The notes beneath the pieces were generated by a model. That model searched no databases, was not told the origin of the DNA, and saw only the letters and a program-made list of their open reading frames with translations. Made by a program: the position numbers and the translations under genes. Below, one piece after another: positions 33,625-42,176 of a DNA stretch of 64,000 bases (its first letter is position 1; each line of letters begins with the position of its first letter). The stretch is taken from NCBI RefSeq assembly GCF_000203915.1, contig NC_008391.1, forward strand, positions 2,356,001-2,420,000, read 5' to 3'. Source of the DNA: Burkholderia ambifaria AMMD (GTDB lineage Bacteria > Pseudomonadota > Gammaproteobacteria > Burkholderiales > Burkholderiaceae).

Positions 33625-34749
33625 TCATGCGGCGAGCGCCGCCTCGAAGTGCGCGGCGACGGCGCACACGTGTTCGTCCGCGCCCTTGCGTCCGACGATC
33701 TGCAAGCCGGCCTTCAGCGGCGTTCCCGCGAGCGGCAGCGGCAGGCTGAGCGCCGGGTGACCGCTCAGGTTGAACGGCCGGATCAGCGACGACATCGCAA
33801 TCACCGACACGCCGTCGCGTGCCTGCTGAAGCGTGATCGGCAATGCGGGCAGCGTCGGCAGCACCAGCACGTCCGCATGTTCGAGCGCGGCATCGACCTG
33901 CGCGGTGAAACGTGCGCGCACGGCTTCGGCTTCCTCGAGTGCGGCCGGTGTCGTCGTCGCGGCCGTGCGCAGCCGCGCATCGAGATCGGCGCCGAGCTTG
34001 CCGGTCGCGACGAGATGACCGAATGCGCGCGACGTTTCCGCGTTGATGACGGCGAGCCCGGCCGCGAACGCGGCAGGCAGCTCGTCGAGCACGGCTTCGC
34101 GCACGCGCAGGCCGGACGCGCGCAGCGCCGTGTCGAGCGCGGCGACGATGGCCGCGTCGGCATCGACGATCACGCGCGCGATCGTGCAGCCGGCAACGGG
34201 CGCTGCCGCACGCGCACGGTCGAAGCCCGGTGCGATGGCGGCCGTCACGGCCGCGAGCGTATCGACGTCGCGCGCGAACGGTCCGACGCAATCGAGCGTG
34301 GTGTCGGCGGGCGCGACGCCGCGCCGCGACACGCGGCCGAACGTCGGCTTGAGCCCGGCCACGCCGCAGCAGGCGGCCGGCCCGCGAATCGAGCCGCCGG
34401 TGTCGGTGCCGAGCGCGGCGTCGACCAAGCCGAGCCCGACGAGCGACGCCGAGCCGCTCGACGAGCCGCCCGGAATGCGCATCGGGTCTTGCGGATTGAC
34501 CGGCGTGCCGGTGAAGTCGTTGATGCCGGTCATGCCGAACGCGAGCTCGTGCATGTTCGCCTTGCCGGCGATCTGCCAGCCGGCGTCGAGCAGCAGGCCG
34601 ACTACGTCAGCGTGCCGCGCGGCGGGCGGCGCGTCGGCGAGCGCGCGGCTGGCCGCGCGGGTCGGATGGCCGGCGATGTCGATCGTGTCCTTGATCGCGA
34701 TCGTCGGGCCCGGGCCGCCCAGCGTGAAGGTGTCGATGAAGCCTGTCAT
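33625..34749 (-). CDS. iacH: Amidase-signature enzyme, IAA catabolism (IacH-like)
   Basis: 374 residues, short for an amidase-signature enzyme but with the full catalytic triad: K20 (TIAIKDTIDIAG), cis-Ser S96 in IPGGSSSGSASLVG and nucleophile S120 in GTDTGGSIRGPAACCG. In iac clusters IacH is thought to open or hydrolyse an oxidised indolic intermediate. The ribosome site is weak. Between iacI and iacE in the operon. Confidence 0.82.
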   Translation of the reverse strand: MTGFIDTFTLGGPGPTIAIKDTIDIAGHPTRAASRALADAPPAARHADVVGLLLDAGWQIAGKANMHELAFGMTGINDFTGTPVNPQDPMRIPGGSSSGSASLVGLGLVDAALGTDTGGSIRGPAACCGVAGLKPTFGRVSRRGVAPADTTLDCVGPFARDVDTLAAVTAAIAPGFDRARAAAPVAGCTIARVIVDADAAIVAALDTALRASGLRVREAVLDELPAAFAAGLAVINAETSRAFGHLVATGKLGADLDARLRTAATTTPAALEEAEAVRARFTAQVDAALEHADVLVLPTLPALPITLQQARDGVSVIAMSSLIRPFNLSGHPALSLPLPLAGTPLKAGLQIVGRKGADEHVCAVAAHFEAALAA

Positions 34750-34781
34750 GGTGCGATGGCGTGCGAGCGGAGTGAAAGGGT

Positions 34782-35324
34782 TCAGGACCGCGGCGCGGCG
34801 GCGAGCGGCCACGGGCCGTCGAGCACGCGCTCGGTGCGGAAATGGCGGATCAGCCACGCGGCGGCGCCCTCGGCCGGCGCGAAATCGACGGTCAGCCGTG
34901 CGGCGATCAGCTCGGCCGTGCCGTCCACGTGGCGCGACGCCTGCAGCATGATCCAGCGGCCGCGCGCGGTCGCGAGATCGGCGCCGACGTCGATCGACTC
35001 CGACGTCAGGAAGTGCAGGTTCGCCACGAAATGCGGCTCGGGCGGCAGATAGCGGCGCAGCATCGCGACGATCGCGTCCGTGCCTTCGAGGCGGCCGAAC
35101 TTGCGCGCGTACTGCGGGCCGATGCCTTCCCACACCGCATCGGCCGTGAACAGCGCGGCGAGCGCCGGGCCGTCGCCGACATCCTCGGGCACGTCGCACA
35201 GCGCCATGTAGCGCGTGATCGTCGCACGCACCGCGCGTTCGGCGTCGAGCGTCGCCACGCGCCGCTCAAGCGCTCCGAGCACTTCAAGCACGTCGATCGA
35301 GCGGGCCGAATCGGAGCCGGTCAT
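34782..35324 (-). CDS. iacI: SnoaL/NTF2-like protein of IAA catabolism (IacI-like)
   Basis: 180 residues. An NTF2-fold SnoaL-like protein (ATITRYMALCDVPEDVGDGP, LAALFTADAVWEGIG, HFVANLHFLTSESIDVG). IacI proteins are small conserved partners in iac operons without a firmly assigned reaction. The start at 35324 has a GAGG ribosome site and lies eight bases after iacB. Confidence 0.78.
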   Translation of the reverse strand: MTGSDSARSIDVLEVLGALERRVATLDAERAVRATITRYMALCDVPEDVGDGPALAALFTADAVWEGIGPQYARKFGRLEGTDAIVAMLRRYLPPEPHFVANLHFLTSESIDVGADLATARGRWIMLQASRHVDGTAELIAARLTVDFAPAEGAAAWLIRHFRTERVLDGPWPLAAAPRS

Positions 35325-35332
35325 CGCGCGCC

Positions 35333-35710
35333 TCACGACGCGGGGCGCGCGGCCGGCGGCACGGTCAGCGCGCGGCCGACCCGCGCCTCGATCTTGCCGT
35401 AGCGCCACAGGTTGTATTCGCCGACGGGCGTCGTGCGATACAGGTTGCAGACCGCGACCGTCGTGTCGAAGTCGGCGACGTCGGCCATGATGTAGAAGGT
35501 CCATGGCGCGCCGTCGGCCTGACCGACGACGAGGCGGTCGTCATCCATCACGCCGAGCACGCGCACGCCGGGCATTGCCTCGACGGCGGCGAGCATCGCG
35601 CCGTACGCTTGCCACACTTCGCCGATCTTCTCGCGCGGCAGGTCGAAGAAGTTTTGCGACACGCCGCAGCAGAACAGCACGCGCAGCGGCAGCGGATTCG
35701 AATCGGACAT
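35333..35710 (-). CDS. iacB: IacB-like protein of IAA catabolism
   Basis: 125 residues. Small soluble protein (RVLFCCGVSQNFFDLPREKI, EVWQAYGAMLAAVEAMPGVR, ending in the GEYNLWRYGKIEARVGRALT segment). It sits directly after the IacA-like oxygenase, as IacB does in other iac clusters; no catalytic motif is obvious. AGGAGAAC lies in front of the ATG at 35710. Confidence 0.75.
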   Translation of the reverse strand: MSDSNPLPLRVLFCCGVSQNFFDLPREKIGEVWQAYGAMLAAVEAMPGVRVLGVMDDDRLVVGQADGAPWTFYIMADVADFDTTVAVCNLYRTTPVGEYNLWRYGKIEARVGRALTVPPAARPAS

Positions 35711-35763
35711 GACAGGTTCTCCTGAAGAATGCGTTGAGCGGCGTCGCGGCGAAGCGACGCGAA

Positions 35764-36957
35764 TTACAGATAGCCGGGAAACGGCGTGACGCCGGTGAAC
35801 ACCGCGCCCGCGCCGTCGAAGTTGCCTTCGCCGAGAAACGCGTGCTGCGTGACGACCATCGCGTCGCGCAGCAGGCGCTGCAGCGGATGCGTGCGATAGA
35901 TCGCGGCCGTGCCGCCGAGGCGATACGCGCGCTCGACGACGCTCGCGCCTTCGCGGGCGATGTGCGTGGCGGCGAGCCTCAGCAGGCTGACCTGCTCGGG
36001 TGTGACGGGGTTCCCCGCGAGGATCGATTGCCAGACCGAGTCGGTCGCGTCGTAGAAGAACGCGCGCGCCGAGCGCAACTGCGCTTCGGCCTTCGCGAGT
36101 TCGATGCGGAAATACGCGCGATCGGCGAGGCGCGGCGCGCCGGTGGTCGTCTGGCGGCCGCCCGACATCCGGTTCGCGACGTCGAGCGCCGCGCGGGCCA
36201 GCCCGAGGTTGACCACGGCGAGCACCTGCGCCGCATACGCGACGGTCGGATAGCGGTACAGCGGCTCGTCGACGGTTGCCTCGCCGCCGCGCACGAAGGT
36301 CCACGCTTCCGGCACGAAGCGATCGTCGACGCGCAGGTCGTGGCTGCCGGTGCCCTGCATGCCGACCACGCTCCAGTTCTCGACGATCTCGACGTCGGCG
36401 GCACGGAACACGGCCGTGCGCGGCTTGTTCGGCGCGGCATCCTGCGCGCCGGGCACCGCGATGCCGACGCCGAGCCAGTCGGCGCCCTTGCAGCCGCTCG
36501 CGAATTTCCACGTGCCGTTCACGCGCCAGCCGCCGGGGGCCGCCTGCGCCGGCTGCACCGGGAACAGCCCGCCCGCGAACACCTGGTCGGGGCCGCTCGC
36601 GTACAGCTCGGCCTGCGTGGCGAGCGGCAGCGCGGCGAGATAGACGTTGGCCGAGCCGAAGCTCGCGACCCACGCGGCCGACCCGTCGGCGGTCGCGATC
36701 CGCTCGATCATGTCGAGGAACGCGCCCGGCGCGAGCGCGTCGCCGCCGAAGCGGCGCGGCGTGCCCGCGCGATAGATGCCGGCTTTCTTGAACAGCGCGA
36801 TCACGTCGCGCGGCACGTGCGACAGGCGGTCGAATTCGTCGCGGCGCGCGGCGACGGTCTCGATCACGGCGTCGAGCGGCGACACCCGCGCGGCCGCTTC
36901 ACGGACCGCGTGCGGCGAGGGGGACGCGGCGTCGATGGCGAGGGCGGCGTTGGGCAT
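35764..36957 (-). CDS. iacA: Flavin-dependent indole-acetate monooxygenase (IacA-like, acyl-CoA dehydrogenase fold)
   Basis: 397 residues. Acyl-CoA-dehydrogenase/HpaB-like fold (RDVIALFKKAGIYRAGTPRR, WRVNGTWKFASGCKGADWLG, MQGTGSHDLRVDDRFVPE). Such proteins use reduced flavin from a separate reductase to hydroxylate aromatics. IacA with IacG catalyses the first attack on indole-3-acetic acid. AGGAGACC precedes the ATG at 36957. First gene of the iacA-B-I-H-E operon and divergent from the PAS kinase gene. Confidence 0.85.
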   Translation of the reverse strand: MPNAALAIDAASPSPHAVREAAARVSPLDAVIETVAARRDEFDRLSHVPRDVIALFKKAGIYRAGTPRRFGGDALAPGAFLDMIERIATADGSAAWVASFGSANVYLAALPLATQAELYASGPDQVFAGGLFPVQPAQAAPGGWRVNGTWKFASGCKGADWLGVGIAVPGAQDAAPNKPRTAVFRAADVEIVENWSVVGMQGTGSHDLRVDDRFVPEAWTFVRGGEATVDEPLYRYPTVAYAAQVLAVVNLGLARAALDVANRMSGGRQTTTGAPRLADRAYFRIELAKAEAQLRSARAFFYDATDSVWQSILAGNPVTPEQVSLLRLAATHIAREGASVVERAYRLGGTAAIYRTHPLQRLLRDAMVVTQHAFLGEGNFDGAGAVFTGVTPFPGYL

Positions 36958-37173
36958 GGCGGTCTCCTGGGGATGGGGTTCGGTTGCGGGGGCAAGACGA
37001 TGCATGGGCCTAGTCTAGAAACGTCGAAAACCCGCAGCAATTGGTGCGTAGGGCCGCGTGACTGGTGTCGCTCCGTGCCGGACTAAAGAAATCTTCAGAT
37101 GCGGGCCGCGCACGCCGGTGCTATGTTGGACATCCGGCCGCGCGACGCCGCGCGCCTTCATCCGAATCCGATC
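36958..37173. promoter_or_regulatory. Divergent promoter region iacA / histidine kinase
   Basis: 216 bases between the two divergent starts. It includes CTAGTCTAGAAACG near 37008-37021, and AAAGAAATC before the alternative kinase start at 37099. The main iac operon promoter must lie here. No clear inverted repeat was found. Confidence 0.4.
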
Positions 37174-38652
37174 ATGAGTTTTCCCGACGAAGACGATTTC
37201 CACCGGCTGCTCGACGCATTGACCACCTGCGTGCTGCTGCACGACGCGCAGACCCGCGCGATCGTGTGGGCGAACCGCGCCGCGTGCATCGCGCTCGGTT
37301 TTTCCGTCGAGGAGCTGCTGCCGCTGAAGGCGCAGGACATGACGCGTCCCGAACCGAAATACCGCCGCGAGATCGCCGTGAGCGCGTGGGATCGCGCGCT
37401 CGTCGACGGCCCGCAGGTGTACGAGTGGTGCTACCGGTCCCGCACCGGCGTCGACATGCTGTCGGAGGCGACCGCCACCTACGTGCCGCTGCGCGGGCGC
37501 GACGTCGTGATGGTGCAGTTCCGCGACATCAGTGCGGAAGAGGCGGTGCGCCAGCAACTGCGCCGCTATGAGGCGCGGCTGCGCGAGTTCATGCAGGATC
37601 TCGACGAAGGGATCGCGGTCGTCACGCCACAGGGCCGCGTGCAGTTCATCAGCGAGTCGGGCCGGCGCGTGCTCGGGCTCGCGCCGGACGAAGCGCTCGG
37701 CGAGGTGCTCGACTACTGCAGCGCGGCCGACCGCGACCGGCTCGTCGCGCAACTGCGCGATGCGCCGTCGGCGTGCCCGTCCGAGCCGCAGCGCTACCGG
37801 ATAGTGCGGCGCGACGGTTCGACGTGCTGGCTGCGCATCCTGTGCCGGCAGGTCGAGATCGAAGGCGATCTCGACGGGCTGCTCGTGCAGTTTCGCGACG
37901 TGAGCGACGAAGTCGCGATCGAGGACGCACGGCGCGCGGAAGCGCGCATGCTCGAATACGCGGGCCGCTACAACGCGATGGGCGAGATGGCGAGCGTGAT
38001 CGCGCACGAGCTGAGCCAGCCGCTCGCGGCCGTGCGCAATTTCATCGAGGGCGCGGTGCGGCGGCTGAATGCGCGCGGCGCCGTCGACGATGCGATCTGG
38101 GGGCTGCGCAGCGCGGACCGGCAGGCCGAGCATGCGGCGCTGATCATCAAGAGCGTGCGCGAGTTCATCGTGAAGCGCGAGCCGGCTGTCGCGCTCGCCG
38201 ATCTGCGCGAGATCCTCGCCGACGTCGCGTATTTCATCGAGTTGCGGGCGAAGGAAGCGGGCGTGACGGTCGCGATCGTGCAGGCCGATGCGCCGCTGCC
38301 GATCCGCTGCGAGCGTGTGCTGATCGGGCAGGTGGTGCTCAACCTCGCGTTCAACGCGATCGAGGCGTTCGCCGGCTGCGAGCGCATGCCGCGCATGCTG
38401 ATGCTCGGCACCGCGAACGTCGGCGGGCACGCGGAGCTGCGCGCGATCGACAACGGCCCCGGTGTCGCCGAAGGGGCGCACGACCGGCTGTTCGACGGTT
38501 TCTCGTCGTCGAAGGCTGGCGGCAACGGGATCGGGCTGTCGCTGTGCAAGAGCATCGTCACGCGCCACGGCGGCCGCATCGTCGCGAGTCCGGCCGAAGG
38601 CGGCGGGCTCGACTGCCGCGTGACGCTGCCGTTTGCCGACGCGCAGGCGTAG
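37174..38652 (+). CDS. PAS-domain sensor histidine kinase (FixL-like) of the iac island
   Basis: 492 residues, no membrane segments. Two PAS modules (about 5-130 with DALTTCVLLHDAQTRAIVWA, and about 140-255 with DLDEGIAVVTPQGRVQFISE) are followed by a HisKA domain with H278 (SVIAHELSQPLAAVRNFIEG). A HATPase domain follows (AIDNGPGV, GNGIGLSLCKSIV). The start is uncertain: in-frame ATGs at 37099 and near 37123 are alternatives, and none has a strong ribosome site. A cytoplasmic PAS sensor would read intracellular IAA or an intermediate. Likely partner of the FixJ-like regulator at 32140. Confidence 0.82.
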   Translation: MSFPDEDDFHRLLDALTTCVLLHDAQTRAIVWANRAACIALGFSVEELLPLKAQDMTRPEPKYRREIAVSAWDRALVDGPQVYEWCYRSRTGVDMLSEATATYVPLRGRDVVMVQFRDISAEEAVRQQLRRYEARLREFMQDLDEGIAVVTPQGRVQFISESGRRVLGLAPDEALGEVLDYCSAADRDRLVAQLRDAPSACPSEPQRYRIVRRDGSTCWLRILCRQVEIEGDLDGLLVQFRDVSDEVAIEDARRAEARMLEYAGRYNAMGEMASVIAHELSQPLAAVRNFIEGAVRRLNARGAVDDAIWGLRSADRQAEHAALIIKSVREFIVKREPAVALADLREILADVAYFIELRAKEAGVTVAIVQADAPLPIRCERVLIGQVVLNLAFNAIEAFAGCERMPRMLMLGTANVGGHAELRAIDNGPGVAEGAHDRLFDGFSSSKAGGNGIGLSLCKSIVTRHGGRIVASPAEGGGLDCRVTLPFADAQA

Positions 38653-38715
38653 CCGCCGCGATGCTTCACGTGCTTTACGTGCGCCACGGCGGGGCTGCGA
38701 CGCGCGGCACACGAT

Positions 38716-39102
38716 TCAGCGCCCCAATGCCCGCGCGGTCTGGCCGCCGATCCCGAAGTCGGTGTTCGGGATATCCTTGATGATCACGCGCGTCGCCTGC
38801 AACGGCGCATCGAGCACGTTCGCGCCGGCGTCCGACAGCGCGGCGATCAGCGCGCGTTTCTGCGCATCGGTGCGCCCGGCGATCAGGATCGCGACGATCA
38901 CCGGCAGCGACGGCGGCGCGCCGTCGGCGGCCGTGCGCCCGCCGAGGCCGATATGGATCGCGGGCAATTCGGTGAGCAGCACGCGCACCGATTCGACCGG
39001 TGCGCCGATCGCGTCGACGGTCGCACCGGTCAGTCGCGCGATCAGCTCGGCCTTGCGCGCGTCGTCGTGGCCGGCCGGCAGGAATACTTCGAGTGTGGGC
39101 AT
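38716..39102 (-). CDS. Tandem 4-oxalocrotonate-tautomerase-like protein
   Basis: 128 residues made of two tautomerase repeats. Repeat 1 starts MPTLEVFLPAGHDDARKAEL, giving the catalytic Pro after Met removal. Repeat 2 starts PSLPVIVAILIAGRTDAQKR and ends IKDIPNTDFGIGGQ; both have the helix-plus-strand pattern of 4-OT. It lies downstream of iacC-D on the same strand and may act on an oxo/enol intermediate of the pathway. The frame stays open upstream through a 57-base repeat, so a longer N-terminus is possible. The ATG at 39102 is preferred because Pro2 would then be the catalytic residue. Confidence 0.75.
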   Translation of the reverse strand: MPTLEVFLPAGHDDARKAELIARLTGATVDAIGAPVESVRVLLTELPAIHIGLGGRTAADGAPPSLPVIVAILIAGRTDAQKRALIAALSDAGANVLDAPLQATRVIIKDIPNTDFGIGGQTARALGR

Positions 39103-39114
39103 GGTCGTCGGGAA

Positions 39115-39285
39115 AGGTGAAGGTGACCGGCTCACCGTTGCACTTGCAGCGGCGAACCGGTGGCCGTTTGCAGGTGAAGGTGACCGGCTCACCGTTGCGC
39201 TGGCGATGGCGAACCGGTGGCCGCTTGCAGGTGAAGGCGACTGGCTCACCATCGCGCAGGCGGCGGCGAACCGGCCGCGCGTTAC
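39115..39285. repeat. 57-base tandem repeat, three copies, between iacD and the tautomerase gene
   Basis: Three consecutive units begin at 39115, 39172 and 39229, each opening with AGGTGAAGG and containing GACTGGCTCACC or GACCGGCTCACC and GGCGAACCGG. Copies 1 and 2 are nearly identical; copy 3 is more diverged and reaches the iacD stop codon. The period of 57 is a multiple of three, so no frame is broken. On the minus strand it would encode Ser/Pro-rich 19-residue repeats in frame with the tautomerase. Confidence 0.85.
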
Positions 39286-39785
39286 AGCAGGAAGCCGATC
39301 GCGCTGAGCGCTTCGGTCGAGTCGATCAGGCGCACGACCTTCTCGGCGATGCGCATCTCGTCTTCGGCATCGACGTGCAGCTTATGCGTGACGTCGGCCG
39401 CGAACAGCGTCGCGACGCCGCGCTTGTACGCGACGACGACCTGCGCGGATTTCAGCTCGACGATGCCGGCGCTGCTGCTTTCCAGCGTGAAGCGCGACAC
39501 GGTGCGTACCGTGCGCGCCGCGTCGGTCGCCGACGCCGAGTAACCGGACAGCATCCGCTGCACGCGCTTCTCGCGCATGTCCTGGTCGTCGAACACGTAG
39601 TTCAGCGTCGCCGCGAAATCGGTGGCGTCGGGATCGATCGGCACCACGTAGTGGCCGGCCGGATCCCACAGGTCGAGCCATGCGCGATAGTCGCGGCGGT
39701 CGAGCATCTCGGCTTCGCGCCACACGAATTCGACCGCGCGGGCGAAGGTCTGCTGCGAAAAAAGGGCGTTGCGGTCGTCCATCAT
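39282..39785 (-). CDS. iacD: Aromatic-ring-hydroxylating dioxygenase beta subunit (IacD-like)
   Basis: 167 residues. Typical small-subunit fold (AVEFVWREAEMLDRRDYRAW, LWDPAGHYVVPIDPD, DDQDMREKRVQRMLSGYSAS). It overlaps the alpha-subunit gene by four bases (ATGA at 39785-39782), ensuring stoichiometric translation. It gives structure to the alpha3beta3 oxygenase. IacCD belong to the conserved iac set. Confidence 0.85.
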   Translation of the reverse strand: MMDDRNALFSQQTFARAVEFVWREAEMLDRRDYRAWLDLWDPAGHYVVPIDPDATDFAATLNYVFDDQDMREKRVQRMLSGYSASATDAARTVRTVSRFTLESSSAGIVELKSAQVVVAYKRGVATLFAADVTHKLHVDAEDEMRIAEKVVRLIDSTEALSAIGFLL

Positions 39786-41065
39786 GCTTGCTCCATCAAC
39801 TTGCGCCATTGCTGGTAGGCCTCGCGCATCCCGGTCTCGTCGGTCGCATGCGCGGTCTTTTCGCCGTTCGCGGCGGTCGTCTCGCGGTTCAGCCCGCGGT
39901 TCACGAGGATCGGCACGTCGGGGCCCGCATGCGCGCCGCGCTGCACGCGCTCCCACGCTTCCGCGTCGTCGGGGCTGCCGAAGCCGAACGGGCCCTGAAA
40001 GTGCTCGTGGATGCGCAGCCGCTCGCGGTTCGCTTCGTCGGGGCCGCCGTCCATCGCGAGCGCGACGTGGCGGATCTCGGTTTCGTTCGCGGAGATCGGC
40101 CGCAGCACGCGGAAGAACGCCATCGACAGCGCGAGGTTCGGAAACAGGTTCAGGTTGAAGCCGACGCCCAGCAGCGAGCGCACGATGCGGCGCACTTCAT
40201 CGGGCGCGTGGCGCTCGGCGAGCGTCGCCGCGAGCGGCGCGAAGCGCTCGGGCAGCGGCGCGCCGTCGTCTTCGTCGAGATCGATCAGCTCGGGCATCAG
40301 CACCGCGAGGCTGTGGCCGTTGCCGAGCGCGCGACAGAACGCGTGCTCGCTCGTCATGAAGCTCGTGATCGCGGCGGCCGTCTCGTCGTCGATCGACTTC
40401 ATCCACGACTTGTGCACGACCGGGAAGTGATAGAGATCCGTCGTGTTCTCCAGCTGGATCTTCCAGTTGCCCTTGAATTTGAACTTGTGCTCGCCGTTCG
40501 CCTTGATCGGGTAGCCGGCGCCCTGCTTCATGAACAGGTCGATCCACGGCTTCGCGCCGCCGAGGAAATCCTCGAGCGGTTCGATGTCGTCGTTGAAGCT
40601 CGCGAAGATCAGCCCTTGATACACGCCGACGCGCAGCTTCACGAGCGGCAGGTCGCCTTTCTCGCATACGCCTTCGTAGCCGTCGCCGTACGGCAGCGCG
40701 CGCAGCGTGCCGTCGAGCGCGTACGACCAGCTGTGATACGGGCACGTGAAGCCCTTCGCGTTGCCCTTGTGCGATTCGCACACGGTCGCGCCGCGATGGC
40801 GGCAGCGGTTCTGCAGCACGTTGATTTCGCCGGTCTTGTCGCGCACGACGATCACCGGCTGGCGCCCGATCGTCGTCGTGATGAAGTCGCCCGGGTTCGG
40901 CAATTCGCTGTCGTGCGCGACCCAGATCCAGGTGCGGTAGAAGATGCGGTCGAGCTCGGCCTCGAACAGCGCGGGGTCGTGATACATCGCGGGCGCGATG
41001 CGGTCGGGTTGCGCGAAGCGGTGCAACGCGCGGGTGTCGATCGTCTGGTAGGGAATGTCGCTCAT
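39782..41065 (-). CDS. iacC: Rieske dioxygenase alpha subunit (IacC-like)
   Basis: 427 residues. The Rieske [2Fe-2S] ligands are C88, H90, C108 and H111 (QNRCRHRGATVC, TCPYHSW). The mononuclear iron site is in ENTTDLYHFPVVHKS, with H213, H218 and bridging D210. It receives electrons from the IacF-like reductase at 42177-43157. In IAA catabolism IacC acts after the IacA/E steps on the way to catechol. Divergent from the LysR gene, a likely regulator of this transcript. Confidence 0.88.
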   Translation of the reverse strand: MSDIPYQTIDTRALHRFAQPDRIAPAMYHDPALFEAELDRIFYRTWIWVAHDSELPNPGDFITTTIGRQPVIVVRDKTGEINVLQNRCRHRGATVCESHKGNAKGFTCPYHSWSYALDGTLRALPYGDGYEGVCEKGDLPLVKLRVGVYQGLIFASFNDDIEPLEDFLGGAKPWIDLFMKQGAGYPIKANGEHKFKFKGNWKIQLENTTDLYHFPVVHKSWMKSIDDETAAAITSFMTSEHAFCRALGNGHSLAVLMPELIDLDEDDGAPLPERFAPLAATLAERHAPDEVRRIVRSLLGVGFNLNLFPNLALSMAFFRVLRPISANETEIRHVALAMDGGPDEANRERLRIHEHFQGPFGFGSPDDAEAWERVQRGAHAGPDVPILVNRGLNRETTAANGEKTAHATDETGMREAYQQWRKLMEQA

Positions 41066-41204
41066 CGTCGTCGTGGGGAAAGAGTCGCGAAGTCGGGCCG
41101 CGCTGTGCGCAGCGTCGGGAGACCAGTCTCGGCTTCTGCTACATATCCGTCAAATTGATCTAAAATTGCTGATCAAATAAATACGGCAAATGATGGAGGT
41201 CACG
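41066..41204. promoter_or_regulatory. Divergent iacC/lysR region with candidate LysR operator
   Basis: 139 bases. It contains the inverted repeat TTGATC-N10-GATCAA at 41155-41176 in an AT-rich patch (CAAATTGATCTAAAATTGCT...). LysR-type regulators bind imperfect dyads with a T-N11-A core between divergent genes, and this is the best candidate here. Confidence 0.5.
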
Positions 41205-42125
41205 ATGACATCGGTCGATCACCTCGATCTGAACCTGTTGCGGGTGTTCCAGGCGATCGTCGAGGAGCGCAGCCTGACCAAGGCCGGCGAGCGGCTCGCA
41301 TTGTCGCAGCCGGCCGTCAGCTATTCGCTCGGGCGGCTGCGCACGCTGTTCGACGATCCGCTGTTCGTGCGCACGCGCGCGGGGATGCAGCCCACGCCGG
41401 TCGCGCTCGAACTCGCGGGGATCGTCGGCAAGGCGCTCGACATGGTGCGCGCCGCGCTGCGCTATGCGGAGCGTTTCGATCCGGCATCGAGCACGCGCAC
41501 GTTCCGGCTGTCGCTGTCGGACGCGGGCGAGATGGCGTACCTGCCGGCGATCTGCCAGGCGCTGCGCGAGCGCGCGCCGCGCGTGACGCTGAGCGTGCAG
41601 CCGCTGCCGGTGGAGGAGATCGAGGAGGCGCTGCGCGCGAGCCGGCTGGACTTCGCGATCGGCAACCTGCCGGAGCTGATGCCGCGCACGCGCCACCAGG
41701 TGCTGTTCGAGGAAACCTACGTGTGCATGACGGGCCGCCGGCGCGGGTTGCCGGCCGGCGCGGCGCTGAGCCTCGAGCAGTTCGTGCGCGCCGCGCACGT
41801 CAACGTGAAATCGGTCGAGCACAGCCACCACGCGCTCGACGACGCATTGCGCGCGCAGGGCGTGGGCCGCAACATCGCGCTCGAAGTGCCGCACTTCGTC
41901 GCGCTGCCGAGCGTGCTGTCGGTCACCGATCTCTATGCGACGCTGCCGAGGCGGCTCGCGCGGATCCTGAACCGCGGCAACGCGTTCCGGCTGTACGACC
42001 TGCCGGTGACGTTGCCGCCCGCGCCGGTCACGATGCACTGGCACGAGCACTTTCACGAGGACGAGGGCATCGCGTGGATGCGCGCGCTGCTTGCGGAGAT
42101 CGTCGAGCATTTCGACGAGGCGTGA
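41205..42125 (+). CDS. LysR-family regulator of the iac island (IacR1-like)
   Basis: 306 residues. The N-terminal helix-turn-helix (LDLNLLRVFQAIVEERSLTK, SQPAVSYSLGRLRTLFDDPL) is of the NahR/NodD/LinR subgroup, which responds to aromatic inducers. The ATG at 41205 has a perfect GGAGGT ribosome site; the ATG at 41190 does not. It is divergent from iacC-D. LysR-type control of iac genes has been described in Paraburkholderia, whereas Pseudomonas uses a MarR-type IacR. Confidence 0.88.
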   Translation: MTSVDHLDLNLLRVFQAIVEERSLTKAGERLALSQPAVSYSLGRLRTLFDDPLFVRTRAGMQPTPVALELAGIVGKALDMVRAALRYAERFDPASSTRTFRLSLSDAGEMAYLPAICQALRERAPRVTLSVQPLPVEEIEEALRASRLDFAIGNLPELMPRTRHQVLFEETYVCMTGRRRGLPAGAALSLEQFVRAAHVNVKSVEHSHHALDDALRAQGVGRNIALEVPHFVALPSVLSVTDLYATLPRRLARILNRGNAFRLYDLPVTLPPAPVTMHWHEHFHEDEGIAWMRALLAEIVEHFDEA

Positions 42126-42176
42126 GCGCGGGGGGGCGGCCGTTGCGATGCAGCCGCGCATCGTCGCGTTATCGCA

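Noticed and set aside
39115..39285. 57-base repeats considered as a CRISPR array
   Set aside because: The units are directly adjacent without unique spacers and are not cas-associated.
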